Part shown: piece by piece, positions 1-8,356 of the stretch
Position numbering within the stretch: position 1 is the stretch's first letter
How the letters are laid out: each line of letters opens with the position of its first letter
From: Chryseobacterium cupriresistens
GTDB lineage: Bacteria; Bacteroidota; Bacteroidia; Flavobacteriales; Weeksellaceae
Reading direction: 5' to 3'
Length of the DNA: 64,000 nt
NCBI RefSeq assembly: GCF_046614675.1
Contig: NZ_JBKKJT010000005.1
Span: 62,001 to 126,000 of the forward strand
The notes under the pieces: generated by a model
Databases searched by the model: none
What the model was told of the DNA's origin: nothing
What the model saw: the letters and a program-made list of their open reading frames with translations, nothing else
Made by a program: the position numbers and the translations under genes

Positions 1-327
1 GGAAGAGTTACTTTCAGGAAAAGTTCTGTTATCATTTTCAATTTTCAAAGGAACATTACGCTGGTCAAACCATTCCATGGTATCACCAGGCTGAAATTTA
101 GTAAAAACACTTAGCAATTCTTTATTTCCACGGGGATAAAATTGAACCAGTTCTCTTGGATCAAAGCATGCGTGCGTCACATTACAGCGTCCGCCTCCGG
201 AAATTTTAACTTTCTGAAGGACATCTGAGTTCTGTTCTAAAATCGTAATAGTATATTTCTTTTCGTCAAGATTAGATGCGCAGAAAAAGCCTGCAGCACC
301 GCCTCCGATAATAATGATCTGTTTCAT
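1..327 (-). CDS. NAD(P)/FAD-dependent oxidoreductase, BaiN/HI0933 type (partial)
   Basis: The gene runs off the left edge; only the N-terminal 109 residues are present. The start codon is at 325-327. The protein opens with a Rossmann dinucleotide-binding motif (IIIGGGAAGFFCA), followed near residue 45 by KISGGGRCNVTH. That second motif is characteristic of the HI0933/BaiN flavoprotein family (aminoacetone-oxidase-like FAD-binding enzymes), cytosolic proteins of mostly unknown physiological substrate. The gene is divergent from the thioesterase gene at 442. A possible -7 element on this strand (TACTTTTG) lies at 361-368, but no matching -33 element was found. The family call is fairly safe; the substrate is not predictable. 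Confidence 0.85.
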   Translation of the reverse strand, partial: MKQIIIIGGGAAGFFCASNLDEKKYTITILEQNSDVLQKVKISGGGRCNVTHACFDPRELVQFYPRGNKELLSVFTKFQPGDTMEWFDQRNVPLKIENDNRTFPESNSS

Positions 328-441
328 GTATGGGTAATCCTATGCGGAAGATTATTTTTTCAAAAGTACAATTTTTATAAACCATCTTATTTGAGTATTT
401 TTGAAGATTATAATTTTAATTATATCAAAAACGATTTTCAT

Positions 442-936
442 ATGATTTTCTACCATAAATTTGAAGTAAGATGGAGCGACCTTGATGCCAATAAGCACCT
501 GGCCAATTCATCATATGTGCAATATTGTGCACAGGCCAGAATGGCTTTTATGACTAAAGAGAAAATGGGGGTTACCCAGCTGAGCAGATGGGGAATCGGC
601 CCGGTGATCCTGCATGAAAGATATTCTTTCTTCAAAGAGATCTATGCTGATCAGACGGTAATCGTAAGTGTGGAAATAGACGGATGTGCAGAGGATTCTT
701 CCATCTACCGTTTCGTACACAAATTCTATACACCGGACGGAATGCACTGTGCCACGGCAGAAGCTACAGGCGTATGGATTGATATGATGCTTAGAAAAAT
801 GACCACACCACCGGATGATGTAGTGGAAGCAATGAATAAGTATAAAACCCCGGACACTGTTGTATTATCGAAAGAAGACTTCAAAAAGTTTCCTTTCCAC
901 CCGCACAATATTGACCCGGCAGAACTTACCCAATAA
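442..936 (+). CDS. acyl-CoA thioesterase, hotdog fold (YbgC/4HBT-like)
   Basis: This 164-aa protein has the 4-hydroxybenzoyl-CoA thioesterase signature near its start: VRWSDLDANKHLANSSYV, with the usual catalytic Asp and the N-H pair. Such single-domain hotdog enzymes hydrolyse acyl-CoA or acyl-ACP thioesters in the cytoplasm. I chose the ATG at 442 because homologues begin just before the 'F-x-V-R-W-S-D' strand. An in-frame TTG at 391 would add 17 AT-rich residues with no hotdog similarity. The substrate is unknown. The gene is not obviously in an operon with thiL, which starts 95 bp downstream beyond a repetitive AT-rich spacer. Confidence 0.85.
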   Translation: MIFYHKFEVRWSDLDANKHLANSSYVQYCAQARMAFMTKEKMGVTQLSRWGIGPVILHERYSFFKEIYADQTVIVSVEIDGCAEDSSIYRFVHKFYTPDGMHCATAEATGVWIDMMLRKMTTPPDDVVEAMNKYKTPDTVVLSKEDFKKFPFHPHNIDPAELTQ

Positions 937-976
937 TTCAAAGTTTAAAATTCAAGGTTTAATGTTTAAAGTTTGA
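937..976. repeat. short AT-rich direct repeats (TTTAAAGTT-like)
   Basis: The spacer between the thioesterase and thiL genes holds tandem imperfect copies of a TTCAAAGTTTAA / TTCAAGGTTTAA / TGTTTAAAGTTTGA unit. It codes for nothing visible. Similar low-complexity units occur between genes in flavobacterial genomes (general knowledge). No promoter could be fixed within it. Confidence 0.5.
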
Positions 977-1031
977 GAAGCAATTTTTACATCATTCATA
1001 CTTTTTACATTGGACATTAATACAAAAAATC

Positions 1032-2084
1032 ATGTTTGAAGATAAATCACAGGAGCTGACGCCCATTTCAAAATTAGGAGAATTTGGTCTTATTAAACAT
1101 TTGACAGAGTATTTTCCGTTATCCAATGAATCTTCAGAACTTGGAGTAGGAGATGATGCGGCGGTCATTAATCCAGACAGCAAAAAAGTAGTTCTAACAA
1201 CAGATGTACTGGCGGAAGGAGTTCATTTTAATCTGGGTTATGTTCCTTTAAAGCATTTAGGATATAAAGCGGTGGTCGTGAACCTAAGTGATATTGCTGC
1301 GATGAATGCGACACCTACACAGATATTGGTTTCCCTTGCGGTATCCAACCGTTTTCCTGTGGAAGCTTTAGAAGAAATCTATTCAGGAATTCAGGCTGCT
1401 TGCGGAAGGTACAAAGTTGATCTGGTTGGAGGTGATACAACAAGCTCCAATTCAGGGCTGGTGATGAGCATTACGGCTGTAGGAATTGAAAATGAAGAAA
1501 ACATCGTAAAAAGAAGCGGAGCAAAGCCGAATGATCTGCTTGTAGTAACAGGAGACTTAGGTGGAGCCTATATGGGATTACAGATTCTGGAAAGAGAACA
1601 TGCGGTTTACCTTGCTGATCCGAATATGCAGCCTGAAATGGAAGGCTATGATTATATCCTGGAAAGACAGCTCAAACCTGAAGCAAGAACAGACGTTAAA
1701 ACAATCCTGGAAGAACTGGATATTAAACCAACTTCTATGATTGATATTTCAGATGGTCTGGCTTCCGAAATCCTTCACCTTTCAGACCAATCCAAAGTAG
1801 GTTTCAGATTGTATGAGGAAAAAATTCCGTTGGATAATCTTACCATCTCTACGGCAGATGAAATGAATTTAAACCCGGTAATGACTGCTTTAAGCGGTGG
1901 TGAAGATTATGAACTTCTGTTCACGATTTCACCGAATGATTTTGATAAAATTAAAAACCATCCGGATTTTACCATTATAGGACATGCCGTAGAAAAAGAA
2001 GATGGAAACTTTATGGTAGCAAGAGGATCCAACCAGCTGGTAGCGCTCACCGCTCAGGGATGGGATGCTTTTTTAAACCAATAA
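1032..2084 (+). CDS. thiL: thiamine-monophosphate kinase
   Basis: ThiL phosphorylates thiamine monophosphate to thiamine pyrophosphate with ATP, the last step of the cofactor's synthesis in the cytoplasm. The 350-aa product has the PurM/AIR-synthase-like architecture. It shows GVGDDAAV near residue 40 (Mg/ATP-binding aspartates), TTDVLAEGVHF, then NLSDIAAMNATP, GGDTTSS and, in the C-terminal half, DISDGLASEI and LSGGEDYELL. All expected blocks are present and the length fits the family. No other thiamine gene is nearby and no TPP riboswitch was seen upstream, so it appears to be a solitary copy. A small membrane-protein reading frame begins 1 bp after its stop codon. Confidence 0.95.
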   Translation: MFEDKSQELTPISKLGEFGLIKHLTEYFPLSNESSELGVGDDAAVINPDSKKVVLTTDVLAEGVHFNLGYVPLKHLGYKAVVVNLSDIAAMNATPTQILVSLAVSNRFPVEALEEIYSGIQAACGRYKVDLVGGDTTSSNSGLVMSITAVGIENEENIVKRSGAKPNDLLVVTGDLGGAYMGLQILEREHAVYLADPNMQPEMEGYDYILERQLKPEARTDVKTILEELDIKPTSMIDISDGLASEILHLSDQSKVGFRLYEEKIPLDNLTISTADEMNLNPVMTALSGGEDYELLFTISPNDFDKIKNHPDFTIIGHAVEKEDGNFMVARGSNQLVALTAQGWDAFLNQ

Positions 2085-2085
2085 A

Positions 2086-2253
2086 ATGTATACTTTTACA
2101 GTACTACCATGTTTAGTAATTATAACGTTTGTAATAGTTACTTTATATAAACATTACATAAAAAAACGAAATCAGAACTTGAAAGAGTCTTTCGTTTTTG
2201 TCTTATTTTTTGTGAGCATCTGGAGCTTAATTTATTATTTTGTTTTCAGCTGA
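2086..2253 (+). CDS. small two-helix membrane protein (55 aa)
   Basis: This short frame starts with ATG one base after the thiL stop and encodes 55 residues. Its pattern is a hydrophobic helix (residues about 4-20), a basic loop (KHYIKKRNQ) and a second hydrophobic helix (about 34-53), ending in VFS. That order fits a helical hairpin with a positive cytoplasmic loop. It is followed by a rho-independent terminator at 2323-2354, so it could be the distal gene of a thiL transcript. I recognise no family. The evidence is the tight spacing and membrane-like composition; chance occurrence in AT-rich DNA is possible. Confidence 0.45.
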   Translation: MYTFTVLPCLVIITFVIVTLYKHYIKKRNQNLKESFVFVLFFVSIWSLIYYFVFS

Positions 2254-2322
2254 ACGAAAGGTAGGCCGGAAAAGCATATCAATAAAATTGAAAAATTATA
2301 TTTAATTTTAAATATTGTAAGA

Positions 2323-2354
2323 AAACCGCAGCACTTTTTTTGCTGTGGTTTTTG
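2323..2354 (+). terminator. rho-independent terminator after thiL / small membrane protein
   Basis: The arms AAACCGCAGCA and TGCTGTGGTTT (one G-U pair) enclose a T-rich loop and are followed by TTTG and further T residues. It lies downstream of the thiL transcript and just before the AraC-family gene. Confidence 0.7.
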
Positions 2355-2383
2355 TTTCCAGTTAATTATTTTACACCATAATA

Positions 2384-3205
2384 ATGATTACGCCTGAAAA
2401 AGAAATTCCCGTTCACCATCTGACCTCTGAAGAGTTTCAGATGAGTACACTAAGCGCAGCGGGCCCGGAGAATTTTCATGATGTTCACCGGCATAATTTT
2501 TTTGAAATCATCTGGTTCAGGGAAGTGTATGAAAACAGCCGCTTGGAACTGGATTTTGAAAGCTATAAACTGGAAAATAATCAAATCTGTATCATTGCAC
2601 CCGGGCAGGCATTCAATATGAAACTGGAAGGAGAGGAAGGGTATGCAATGGCGATAAGCAGGGAAATTTTCACCGAAGTATGTGATATAGAATCAGTACT
2701 TAACGGAGGTGAGCTTCCCTTTTTTTTACATCCAAAAAACGAAAAAACCTGCAGTACAATCATATCTCTGATGGAGCAGGAGTATACGACAACATCAAGA
2801 ACAGCGCTTTTAAAGGCCTATCTGAAAGCATTTTGCATCATCATCGGGGAGCAGATTATCCCTCAGGAGCCTTTATTGAATGACCGCCAGCGTATTCAGG
2901 AGCTGGTGGGACTTATTGACAAACATTATATAGTGCATAAAGAGACTGGTTTTTATGCCGGTCAGTTAAAGATAAGTACCCATCATCTTAATGATATTGT
3001 GCGCCATCTGAGAGGAACGACTGTAAAAAAGATGATTTCTCAGCGTCTTGTCCTCGAGGCGAAAAGAGAGCTTAGCTTCGGAGCGCTCACGGTGAAGGAA
3101 ATTGCTTTTAAACTAGGATTTAACGATGCTTCATATTTTTCAAGGTTTTTCAAGAAACATACGGGGCAAAATCCCGACAATTTTAAGAATAATGAAAAAA
3201 GATAA
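2384..3205 (+). CDS. AraC-family transcriptional regulator
   Basis: This 273-aa protein has a cupin-like N-terminal sensor region (HDVHRHNFFEIIWF, with paired His typical of the AraC ligand-binding barrel). Its C-terminal double helix-turn-helix runs from about residue 175. The second HTH shows the classic LTVKEIAFKLGFNDASYFSRFFKKHTGQNPDNF block. It is probably a cytoplasmic activator or repressor with an unknown small-molecule ligand. The MFS exporter gene lies 167 bp downstream on the same strand, and AraC-type genes of this subgroup often control an adjacent transporter, so that gene is the natural candidate target. This is inference from position. Confidence 0.9.
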   Translation: MITPEKEIPVHHLTSEEFQMSTLSAAGPENFHDVHRHNFFEIIWFREVYENSRLELDFESYKLENNQICIIAPGQAFNMKLEGEEGYAMAISREIFTEVCDIESVLNGGELPFFLHPKNEKTCSTIISLMEQEYTTTSRTALLKAYLKAFCIIIGEQIIPQEPLLNDRQRIQELVGLIDKHYIVHKETGFYAGQLKISTHHLNDIVRHLRGTTVKKMISQRLVLEAKRELSFGALTVKEIAFKLGFNDASYFSRFFKKHTGQNPDNFKNNEKR

Positions 3206-3304
3206 TCCTCAATATTTACCACAATAACGGGGATAAATTAATATTTTTCATTTGTTTTTCAGTTTAAATCTTCAGTTTGTCCTATACTTCCTTCAGTTCT
3301 TTTA

Positions 3305-3335
3305 TTGAAAAGCGATGCTTTTTACAGCAATTTTG
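3305..3335 (+). promoter_or_regulatory. Bacteroidota-type promoter for the MFS transporter
   Basis: A TTG at 3305-3307 is separated by exactly 20 nt from CAATTTTG at 3328-3335, a 7/8 match to TAnnTTTG. Transcription would begin near 3342, about 30 nt before the ATG at 3373. It lies between the AraC-family gene and the transporter, so the transporter can be transcribed on its own. Confidence 0.5.
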
Positions 3336-3372
3336 CAGCTGAAAAATCGCCTGCGAAGGCTTATTGTTATTT

Positions 3373-4593
3373 ATGAAGAAGAATTTAAGTATTGTAGTGT
3401 TTATTCTTGCACTGCTCAACACGCTGGAGTCGTTAAGTATAGATCTTTATCTTCCCGCTTTCCCAAGTATGGCCGAAATCTTTAAAACGGATATCGGGCA
3501 TATTCAGGTCTCTATTTCGGCGTTCTTTGCCGGATTTGCATTCGGGCAGCTCTTGTGGGGACCTTTATCTGATAAAAAAGGGCGTAAACCAATGCTGTAT
3601 TGCGGGCTTTTACTTTTTATTATCGGAGCTACAGCCATCTATTTTACCTCGGATATTTATGTTTTGTGGGCCATGCGTTTTCTGCAGGCATTTGGTGGAA
3701 GCGCCGGGATTGTGATCGGAAGGGCTATTATTATTGATCTCTATGATAAGCATAAAGCAGTCACCATCTTTTCGCAGCAGTCGCAGATCAGTGGAATCGC
3801 ACCCATTGTGGCCCCGCTGTTGGGAAGTGTATTCCTTAAATTCTGGGGCTGGAACAGTTCATTTGCTTTTTTATGCATCATGGGACTGATCACATTTTTC
3901 ATGGTTTATAAGTATGTACCGGAAACCAATACCAGAATCAAGCTTTCCGATGATGAAATACCGGATGAAAAAGGATTAAAGGATCAGCTGAAAATGATTA
4001 TCTCCAACAGGGATTTTATCAACAGTACCATCGTGGGAAGTATCGCGTTTGCCTCTTTGATTATTTACATCTCCAATGCCCCGTTTTTATTCATGGAGAT
4101 CCATGGGTTTTCGAGCAGCACATTCAGCTTTATTTTTGCTTTTAATTCTTTAGCATTGATAACGGCAGCTTATATTACGCCTAAACTGATCAAAAGAATA
4201 AGCAATTCCACCCTTTTATTCGCTGCTACCATTGTGTTGCTGGTGGTATGTACACTTCACATATTGATTGCGGCTGAAAATCTTTCTGTAGCATTGGAAA
4301 TTGCAATGCTGTATCTGTCATTGCTGGCCATTGGTATATTATTTCCCATCACATCAGCTCATGCCTTATCGCCATTCAAAGAGGGAAGAGGAACAGCTGC
4401 TGCATTACTTGGTTTTATGCAGCTGATGGTTACATTTTTAATGTCAGCTTTACTTGGCTTTTTGGAAACGGATTCTATTATTCCAATGGTGGTAACGCGT
4501 TCTGCTATGGCGTTGATTGCTGTATGGTTCGGGTATCGTATCTTTAAGACTCAAAAAGTGACTGCAGCATTGGTTGCCCAACCTGGAAATTAA
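3373..4593 (+). CDS. MFS drug-resistance transporter, Bcr/CflA type
   Basis: This is a 406-aa inner-membrane protein with about 12 hydrophobic segments. Near its start it has LYLPAFPSMAEIF, a hallmark of the Bcr/CflA subfamily (DHA1 proton-drug antiporters). The loop after helix 2 carries GPLSDKKGRKP, the MFS motif A. The first ATG at 3373 (MKKNLSIVVF) gives a proper N-terminus; an upstream TTG at 3364 would add only three residues. It probably exports hydrophobic drugs or a metabolite using the proton gradient. It follows an AraC-type regulator that may control it. The substrate cannot be read from sequence. Confidence 0.88.
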   Translation: MKKNLSIVVFILALLNTLESLSIDLYLPAFPSMAEIFKTDIGHIQVSISAFFAGFAFGQLLWGPLSDKKGRKPMLYCGLLLFIIGATAIYFTSDIYVLWAMRFLQAFGGSAGIVIGRAIIIDLYDKHKAVTIFSQQSQISGIAPIVAPLLGSVFLKFWGWNSSFAFLCIMGLITFFMVYKYVPETNTRIKLSDDEIPDEKGLKDQLKMIISNRDFINSTIVGSIAFASLIIYISNAPFLFMEIHGFSSSTFSFIFAFNSLALITAAYITPKLIKRISNSTLLFAATIVLLVVCTLHILIAAENLSVALEIAMLYLSLLAIGILFPITSAHALSPFKEGRGTAAALLGFMQLMVTFLMSALLGFLETDSIIPMVVTRSAMALIAVWFGYRIFKTQKVTAALVAQPGN

Positions 4594-4646
4594 TCCTCGT
4601 ATTTGATCCTGTTGTCATACAATCCGGGCACTTAATCAAGTAATTT

Positions 4647-4676
4647 TTGTAAAAAATAGCCAAAGGGTTCTCTTTG
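4647..4676 (+). promoter_or_regulatory. possible Bacteroidota-type promoter for the DUF6268-like protein
   Basis: TTG at 4647-4649 is followed after 19 nt by TCTCTTTG at 4669-4676 (7/8 match to TAnnTTTG). The start codon at 4692 would leave a leader of only about 10 nt, so this is a moderate-strength suggestion. Confidence 0.35.
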
Positions 4677-4691
4677 CATAAAATTTAAAAT

Positions 4692-5600
4692 ATGAAAAGA
4701 ACCCTTTCGACAGCTTTATGCTGTATATTACCATTAGGATACTGGATAAATGCACAGTCCGGGCTCTCTGCAGAGCTTAAAACAGAATACATTCCTGCAT
4801 CCAATTACATCCGTCCGGAAGACAGTACAAAGACCAATTCCAAAAGCGATTTTAAAAGAGTAGATCTGAATCTAAGCATTCCTTTGTCTGTAAAAAAAGA
4901 TAATGATGGAAAAGTAAGGGCATGGTCTATGCTGCTGAGCGGATCATACGCAAAGATGACTCACAAAAATTACGAAACAGCATTATTTCCGGATCAGATG
5001 CTGAACGCACAGGTCGGAATACAGCATATGAGACCGCTGGGTAAGAAATGGAGTTTGATGATGACGGCATCCGTAGGAGTATATACAGACCTTGAGAAAA
5101 TAGATTTCGATGATGTACTGGGGCAGGGCGGAATTTTGTTTATCAGGCATTTTAATCCAAACCTTTCGTTAGGAGCCGGGCCGGTGCTAACTACTGCTTT
5201 TGGGGTCCCTATGATTTTACCATGGATTTATTTCGACTGGAAGACCAACGGAAAGATTAAATTCAAGATCAACTTCCCGGAAGGAATGGAAGCCGGATAT
5301 CTTTTCTCGGATAAATTTGCTTTAAAAGCTGTTGTGGAACTGAACGGAATGACGGCAGAGAGAAATATAAACGGAAAATCGATGTTGTTAGGGTATCAGC
5401 AGATCACCGCAGGGCTCAGACCGGAATTAAAAATCAATGACAGGCTCACCGTACGTCTCACGGGAGGAACAGCGATATTGAGAAGCTTTAGTGAAAATGA
5501 CCGGAAAATCAGCAGCATTTTCAGAGACAAAAAAATAGCTGATCCAAGATTTTCAAGTACATTTTACGCTGCAGTATCATTACGCTGGAATCTGCCATAA
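4692..5600 (+). CDS. outer-membrane protein, DUF6268-like
   Basis: The 302-aa product begins with a signal peptide (MKRTLSTALCCILPLGYWINAQS, probable cleavage after NAQS). It continues as a series of amphipathic beta strands ending in an aromatic-rich strand (FYAAVSLRWNLP), typical of an outer-membrane beta barrel. The pattern resembles the Bacteroidota family DUF6268, annotated only as putative beta-barrel proteins. I cannot assign a substrate or role. It is convergent with the LytTR response regulator gene and shares a bidirectional terminator with it. Confidence 0.6.
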   Translation: MKRTLSTALCCILPLGYWINAQSGLSAELKTEYIPASNYIRPEDSTKTNSKSDFKRVDLNLSIPLSVKKDNDGKVRAWSMLLSGSYAKMTHKNYETALFPDQMLNAQVGIQHMRPLGKKWSLMMTASVGVYTDLEKIDFDDVLGQGGILFIRHFNPNLSLGAGPVLTTAFGVPMILPWIYFDWKTNGKIKFKINFPEGMEAGYLFSDKFALKAVVELNGMTAERNINGKSMLLGYQQITAGLRPELKINDRLTVRLTGGTAILRSFSENDRKISSIFRDKKIADPRFSSTFYAAVSLRWNLP

Positions 5601-5604
5601 AAAA

Positions 5605-5645
5605 CAGCCGGAAACGGGGAATGTAATAATTTCCGGTTTCCGGCT
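5605..5645. terminator. bidirectional terminator
   Basis: An inverted repeat (AGCCGGAAAC / GTTTCCGGCT) lies between two convergent genes, with A-rich and T-rich flanks suiting termination from both sides. Confidence 0.7.
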
Positions 5646-5653
5646 TCTTTCAG

Positions 5654-6388
5654 TTACTTACTGATTAATTTCTTATAAACCACTTGGTTAAGCAATTCTT
5701 CTTTGCGGGTCCGGGAGATGGGAAGCTCAATTTTATTAATAAAAAGACGTCCTCCGGAAATCATATCAATATGGGTAATATTGATGAGGTATGATTTATG
5801 AATCCTGAAAAAATGATCCGAAGGAAGTGATTCTTCAATCGCTTTCATCGTCTGATGGATAATCAATGATTTATCTTTAAAATGAAGCCTGGTATAATTC
5901 TGCATACTCTCAATGTACAGAATATCAACCCAGGAAACTTTAATGAAAGTATCAGACTGTCTTACATACAGAAAAGGATCATCCAGCAAAGTGTTTTTTT
6001 TCAGCTTTTCACTGATGATAAATTGCTGCTGAGCCTTATTTACTGCCTGGTAAAACCGGTTGAAGGCAATGGGTTTTAAAAGATAATCAACCACCTGCAG
6101 CCGAAATCCTTCCAGCGCATATTCGGAATAAGCGGTAGTGAGAATACATAAAGGAGGATTCTCAAGCTGTTCCAGAAATTCAAGGCCCGTAAGATAAGGC
6201 ATATTGATATCGAGGAAAAGAAGGTCTATTTCACTCTCCTTTACCTTTGCGTCGGCTTCCAATGCTGTTGCGCATGTTCCTTCAACCGATAAAAAATCAA
6301 TCTGACCGGCCAGTTCTTTAAGATGGAATCTCGCCAGAGGCTCATCATCAATAATAAGGCATTTCATTTTAGGAATATTAGAGCTCAT
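5654..6388 (-). CDS. LytTR-family response regulator
   Basis: This 244-aa protein joins a receiver domain (CLIIDDEPLARFHL; phosphoacceptor in LLFLDINMP; conserved Lys in LKPIAF) to a C-terminal LytTR DNA-binding domain (FIKVSWVDILYIESMQNYTRLHF ... FFRIHKSYLIN). LytTR domains bind DNA through beta strands. The start overlaps the 3' end of the upstream histidine kinase gene by 11 bp, so the two are translationally coupled and form a cognate pair. Both the receiver Asp and the acidic pocket are intact. The targets are unknown. Confidence 0.92.
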   Translation of the reverse strand: MSSNIPKMKCLIIDDEPLARFHLKELAGQIDFLSVEGTCATALEADAKVKESEIDLLFLDINMPYLTGLEFLEQLENPPLCILTTAYSEYALEGFRLQVVDYLLKPIAFNRFYQAVNKAQQQFIISEKLKKNTLLDDPFLYVRQSDTFIKVSWVDILYIESMQNYTRLHFKDKSLIIHQTMKAIEESLPSDHFFRIHKSYLINITHIDMISGGRLFINKIELPISRTRKEELLNQVVYKKLISK

Positions 6389-7439
6389 AACTGTCGGATA
6401 ATGTTAGTATTAATGTTATTCTAAAGATGTGATTATCGGATTCGATTTTCAGATCATGGGAGTCCGGATATTGTAATTTTAAACGTTTTTTTACATTTTG
6501 AAGACCGATTCCGCCCGTTCCGTCCTTCTTTTTATAGATTGCCATATCCGAATAGGAGTTTTCGACATAAAAATACAGACTGTTATTCTTTTCTTTACAG
6601 GAGATTTTCACATAACCTTTATGTCCCGGAAGCCTGCAAACGTATTTAAATGCATTTTCTATGAAAGGAACCAAAAGTAGTGGAGCAATAGAAGCTTTTC
6701 TGTTATTGATCTGCCATTGGGCTTTTACGTCCAGCTCGTTTCCCCACCTCAGTTTTTCTACCTCAACAAGGTTTTGGAGATACTCAATCTCTTTATCCAA
6801 AGGAACCAGTGGCTGGTTGCAATGATACAGCTGGTACCGTAGAATATCCGAAAATTTCATCAGTAAAAAATCGGCAAGCTGGGTATCTGTTTTCATCAGG
6901 ATATGAATATGATTCAGGATATTAAATACTACATGCGGGTTGATCTGATCCTGCAGAAGCTTGAGCTGGTTTTCCAGATGAGCCTGCTGAAGGAGAATAT
7001 GATCACGCTCTATTCTTCCATGTTCATTATAAAATTTTACACCACACGCTGCTCCGTTGATCAGAAATGAGGCAGGCAGGGACATATAAAAGCCCTTCCA
7101 CAAAAAAGGTAAATGATCTCTGAAGTTGTCCGGAAGCTCATCTTTGGGTTCCACTTCAAGATAGGTGAATATAACGGAGAAAACCAGACTAAGCATGAAA
7201 ATCACCATGACCAGCTGTATCAGGAACAGTTTCATTTTCTTTTCCCGAAGTGCTTTCGGAAGAAGCTTATTGGTTAAAAAGTGAGTAAATGTAAACGAAA
7301 ATGCCGCAATGATCGCAGCCTGGGTCATCGCAAGATAACTTTCTGTTGTACTCTGGAAATTAAACCACAATACAATCGCTAATACAAGCCAGAAAATAAA
7401 AGTAAATATGTATTCTTTTGCAACAAAAGATTTTGTCAT
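6378..7439 (-). CDS. LytS-type sensor histidine kinase
   Basis: A 353-aa membrane kinase of the His_kinase (LytS/YehU-like) class. Four hydrophobic segments occupy about residues 10-140, followed by a short coiled coil. The phosphorylation box is LQDQINPHVVFNILNHIHIL, where the more usual 'PHFLFN' reads PHVVFN. A GHKL ATPase domain follows, with PLLLVPFIENAFKYV (N box) and GTGGIGLQNVKKRL (G box). It lacks an extracellular sensor domain, so any signal is probably sensed in or near the membrane. It overlaps its response regulator gene by 11 bp. Confidence 0.9.
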   Translation of the reverse strand: MTKSFVAKEYIFTFIFWLVLAIVLWFNFQSTTESYLAMTQAAIIAAFSFTFTHFLTNKLLPKALREKKMKLFLIQLVMVIFMLSLVFSVIFTYLEVEPKDELPDNFRDHLPFLWKGFYMSLPASFLINGAACGVKFYNEHGRIERDHILLQQAHLENQLKLLQDQINPHVVFNILNHIHILMKTDTQLADFLLMKFSDILRYQLYHCNQPLVPLDKEIEYLQNLVEVEKLRWGNELDVKAQWQINNRKASIAPLLLVPFIENAFKYVCRLPGHKGYVKISCKEKNNSLYFYVENSYSDMAIYKKKDGTGGIGLQNVKKRLKLQYPDSHDLKIESDNHIFRITLILTLSDSYEL

Positions 7440-7457
7440 GGAATTGGAAATAGGTTG

Positions 7458-7495
7458 ATAAAAAAATTAGAAACTGCAGGGAAAACAGTTTCTAA
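7458..7495 (-). terminator. terminator of the outer-membrane protein gene at 7518-8111
   Basis: Perfect 10-bp arms TTAGAAACTG / CAGTTTCTAA with a 9-nt loop. Read on the minus strand they are followed by TTTTTTTATC. It separates this gene from the downstream kinase gene. Confidence 0.8.
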
Positions 7496-7517
7496 TGGTA
7501 AAGATAATTTAAGTTTT

Positions 7518-8111
7518 TTAGAACAGGAAATAACCTATCCCAAGGGAGAAACTGTGGGGTTTGGACTTAAATTCTTTACTGATGCTTGTAAGGCCGGTTT
7601 CATATCTCAAATCTACCGTGAAGTTCTTATAATCTAATCCTACACCTCCCGTAATGCCAATATTGGATTTGTCAAACTTTTTAAATCCTTCATGAAGGGC
7701 CTGAGACGCAGACACTTTATTGTTGAAAGCATAGCTGTAAACGCCTCCGGCAAATACTCTCACATTAAAGTCATCTGCTTTAATCAGTTTATATCCTACT
7801 ACCACTGGAATATCAATAGCGTTCCATGAAAGTTTTGAAGAGCTTCCGTCTTGGGACTGGTATGATGTTTTTCTTTTGTTGAACAGAGCTTCTCCCTGCA
7901 CATACAGTTTTCCGATATCCACTCTTGTCATTACACCTGCCTGATAACCGAATCCGTATTTCCCTTCTAAAGAAGATTCCGTGGAGGTTTTTGTAAAGTT
8001 TGCCCCTCCCTTTACCCCAATGTGAAAAGCCGGAGTCTGCTGTGCTTTAGTTTCCATACTGCAAAAAATACATAATAGCAATGCACTTAAAGCGAAAAAT
8101 TGCTGCTTCAT
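7518..8111 (-). CDS. outer-membrane beta-barrel protein, PorT-like
   Basis: The 197-aa product has a signal peptide (MKQQFFALSALLLCIFCSMETKAQ, cleavage after KAQ). It then has HIGVKGGANFTKT, a common first strand of the PorT/OMP_b-brl_2 family in Bacteroidota, and ends in an aromatic strand (SFSLGIGYFLF). I chose the ATG at 8111; an in-frame ATG 10 codons earlier would spoil the signal peptide. These small barrels are usually uncharacterised; the original PorT takes part in gingipain secretion, but this similarity is only at fold level. It has its own terminator. Confidence 0.78.
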   Translation of the reverse strand: MKQQFFALSALLLCIFCSMETKAQQTPAFHIGVKGGANFTKTSTESSLEGKYGFGYQAGVMTRVDIGKLYVQGEALFNKRKTSYQSQDGSSSKLSWNAIDIPVVVGYKLIKADDFNVRVFAGGVYSYAFNNKVSASQALHEGFKKFDKSNIGITGGVGLDYKNFTVDLRYETGLTSISKEFKSKPHSFSLGIGYFLF

Positions 8112-8227
8112 AATTTTATTATTGTTAAAAATCTGATGCAAAACAACAACTATGAAGGATGGAATTAAATTTTATTTGATGAATGGCAGAGATGCTTTGA
8201 CAAAGATCTGTTTTTAGGTGAAAAATA

Positions 8228-8258
8228 AAACCGGAAGTTGTCATACTCCCGGTTTTTA
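8228..8258 (-). terminator. terminator downstream of the DUF3472/T9SS gene
   Basis: Arms AAAACCGG and CCGGTTTT around a 14-nt loop lie about 100 bp past the end of the gene at 8357-9946. A-rich DNA gives a U-tract on the minus strand. Confidence 0.6.
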
Positions 8259-8356
8259 TTATTTAATAACGCAGCCTTTCTTACAAGGTGTTTACGTGGT
8301 TAAATACGTGATATCTGTGTTTGTTTCTGATTGGAAAGACTAAGCCCGCTTTCCAT

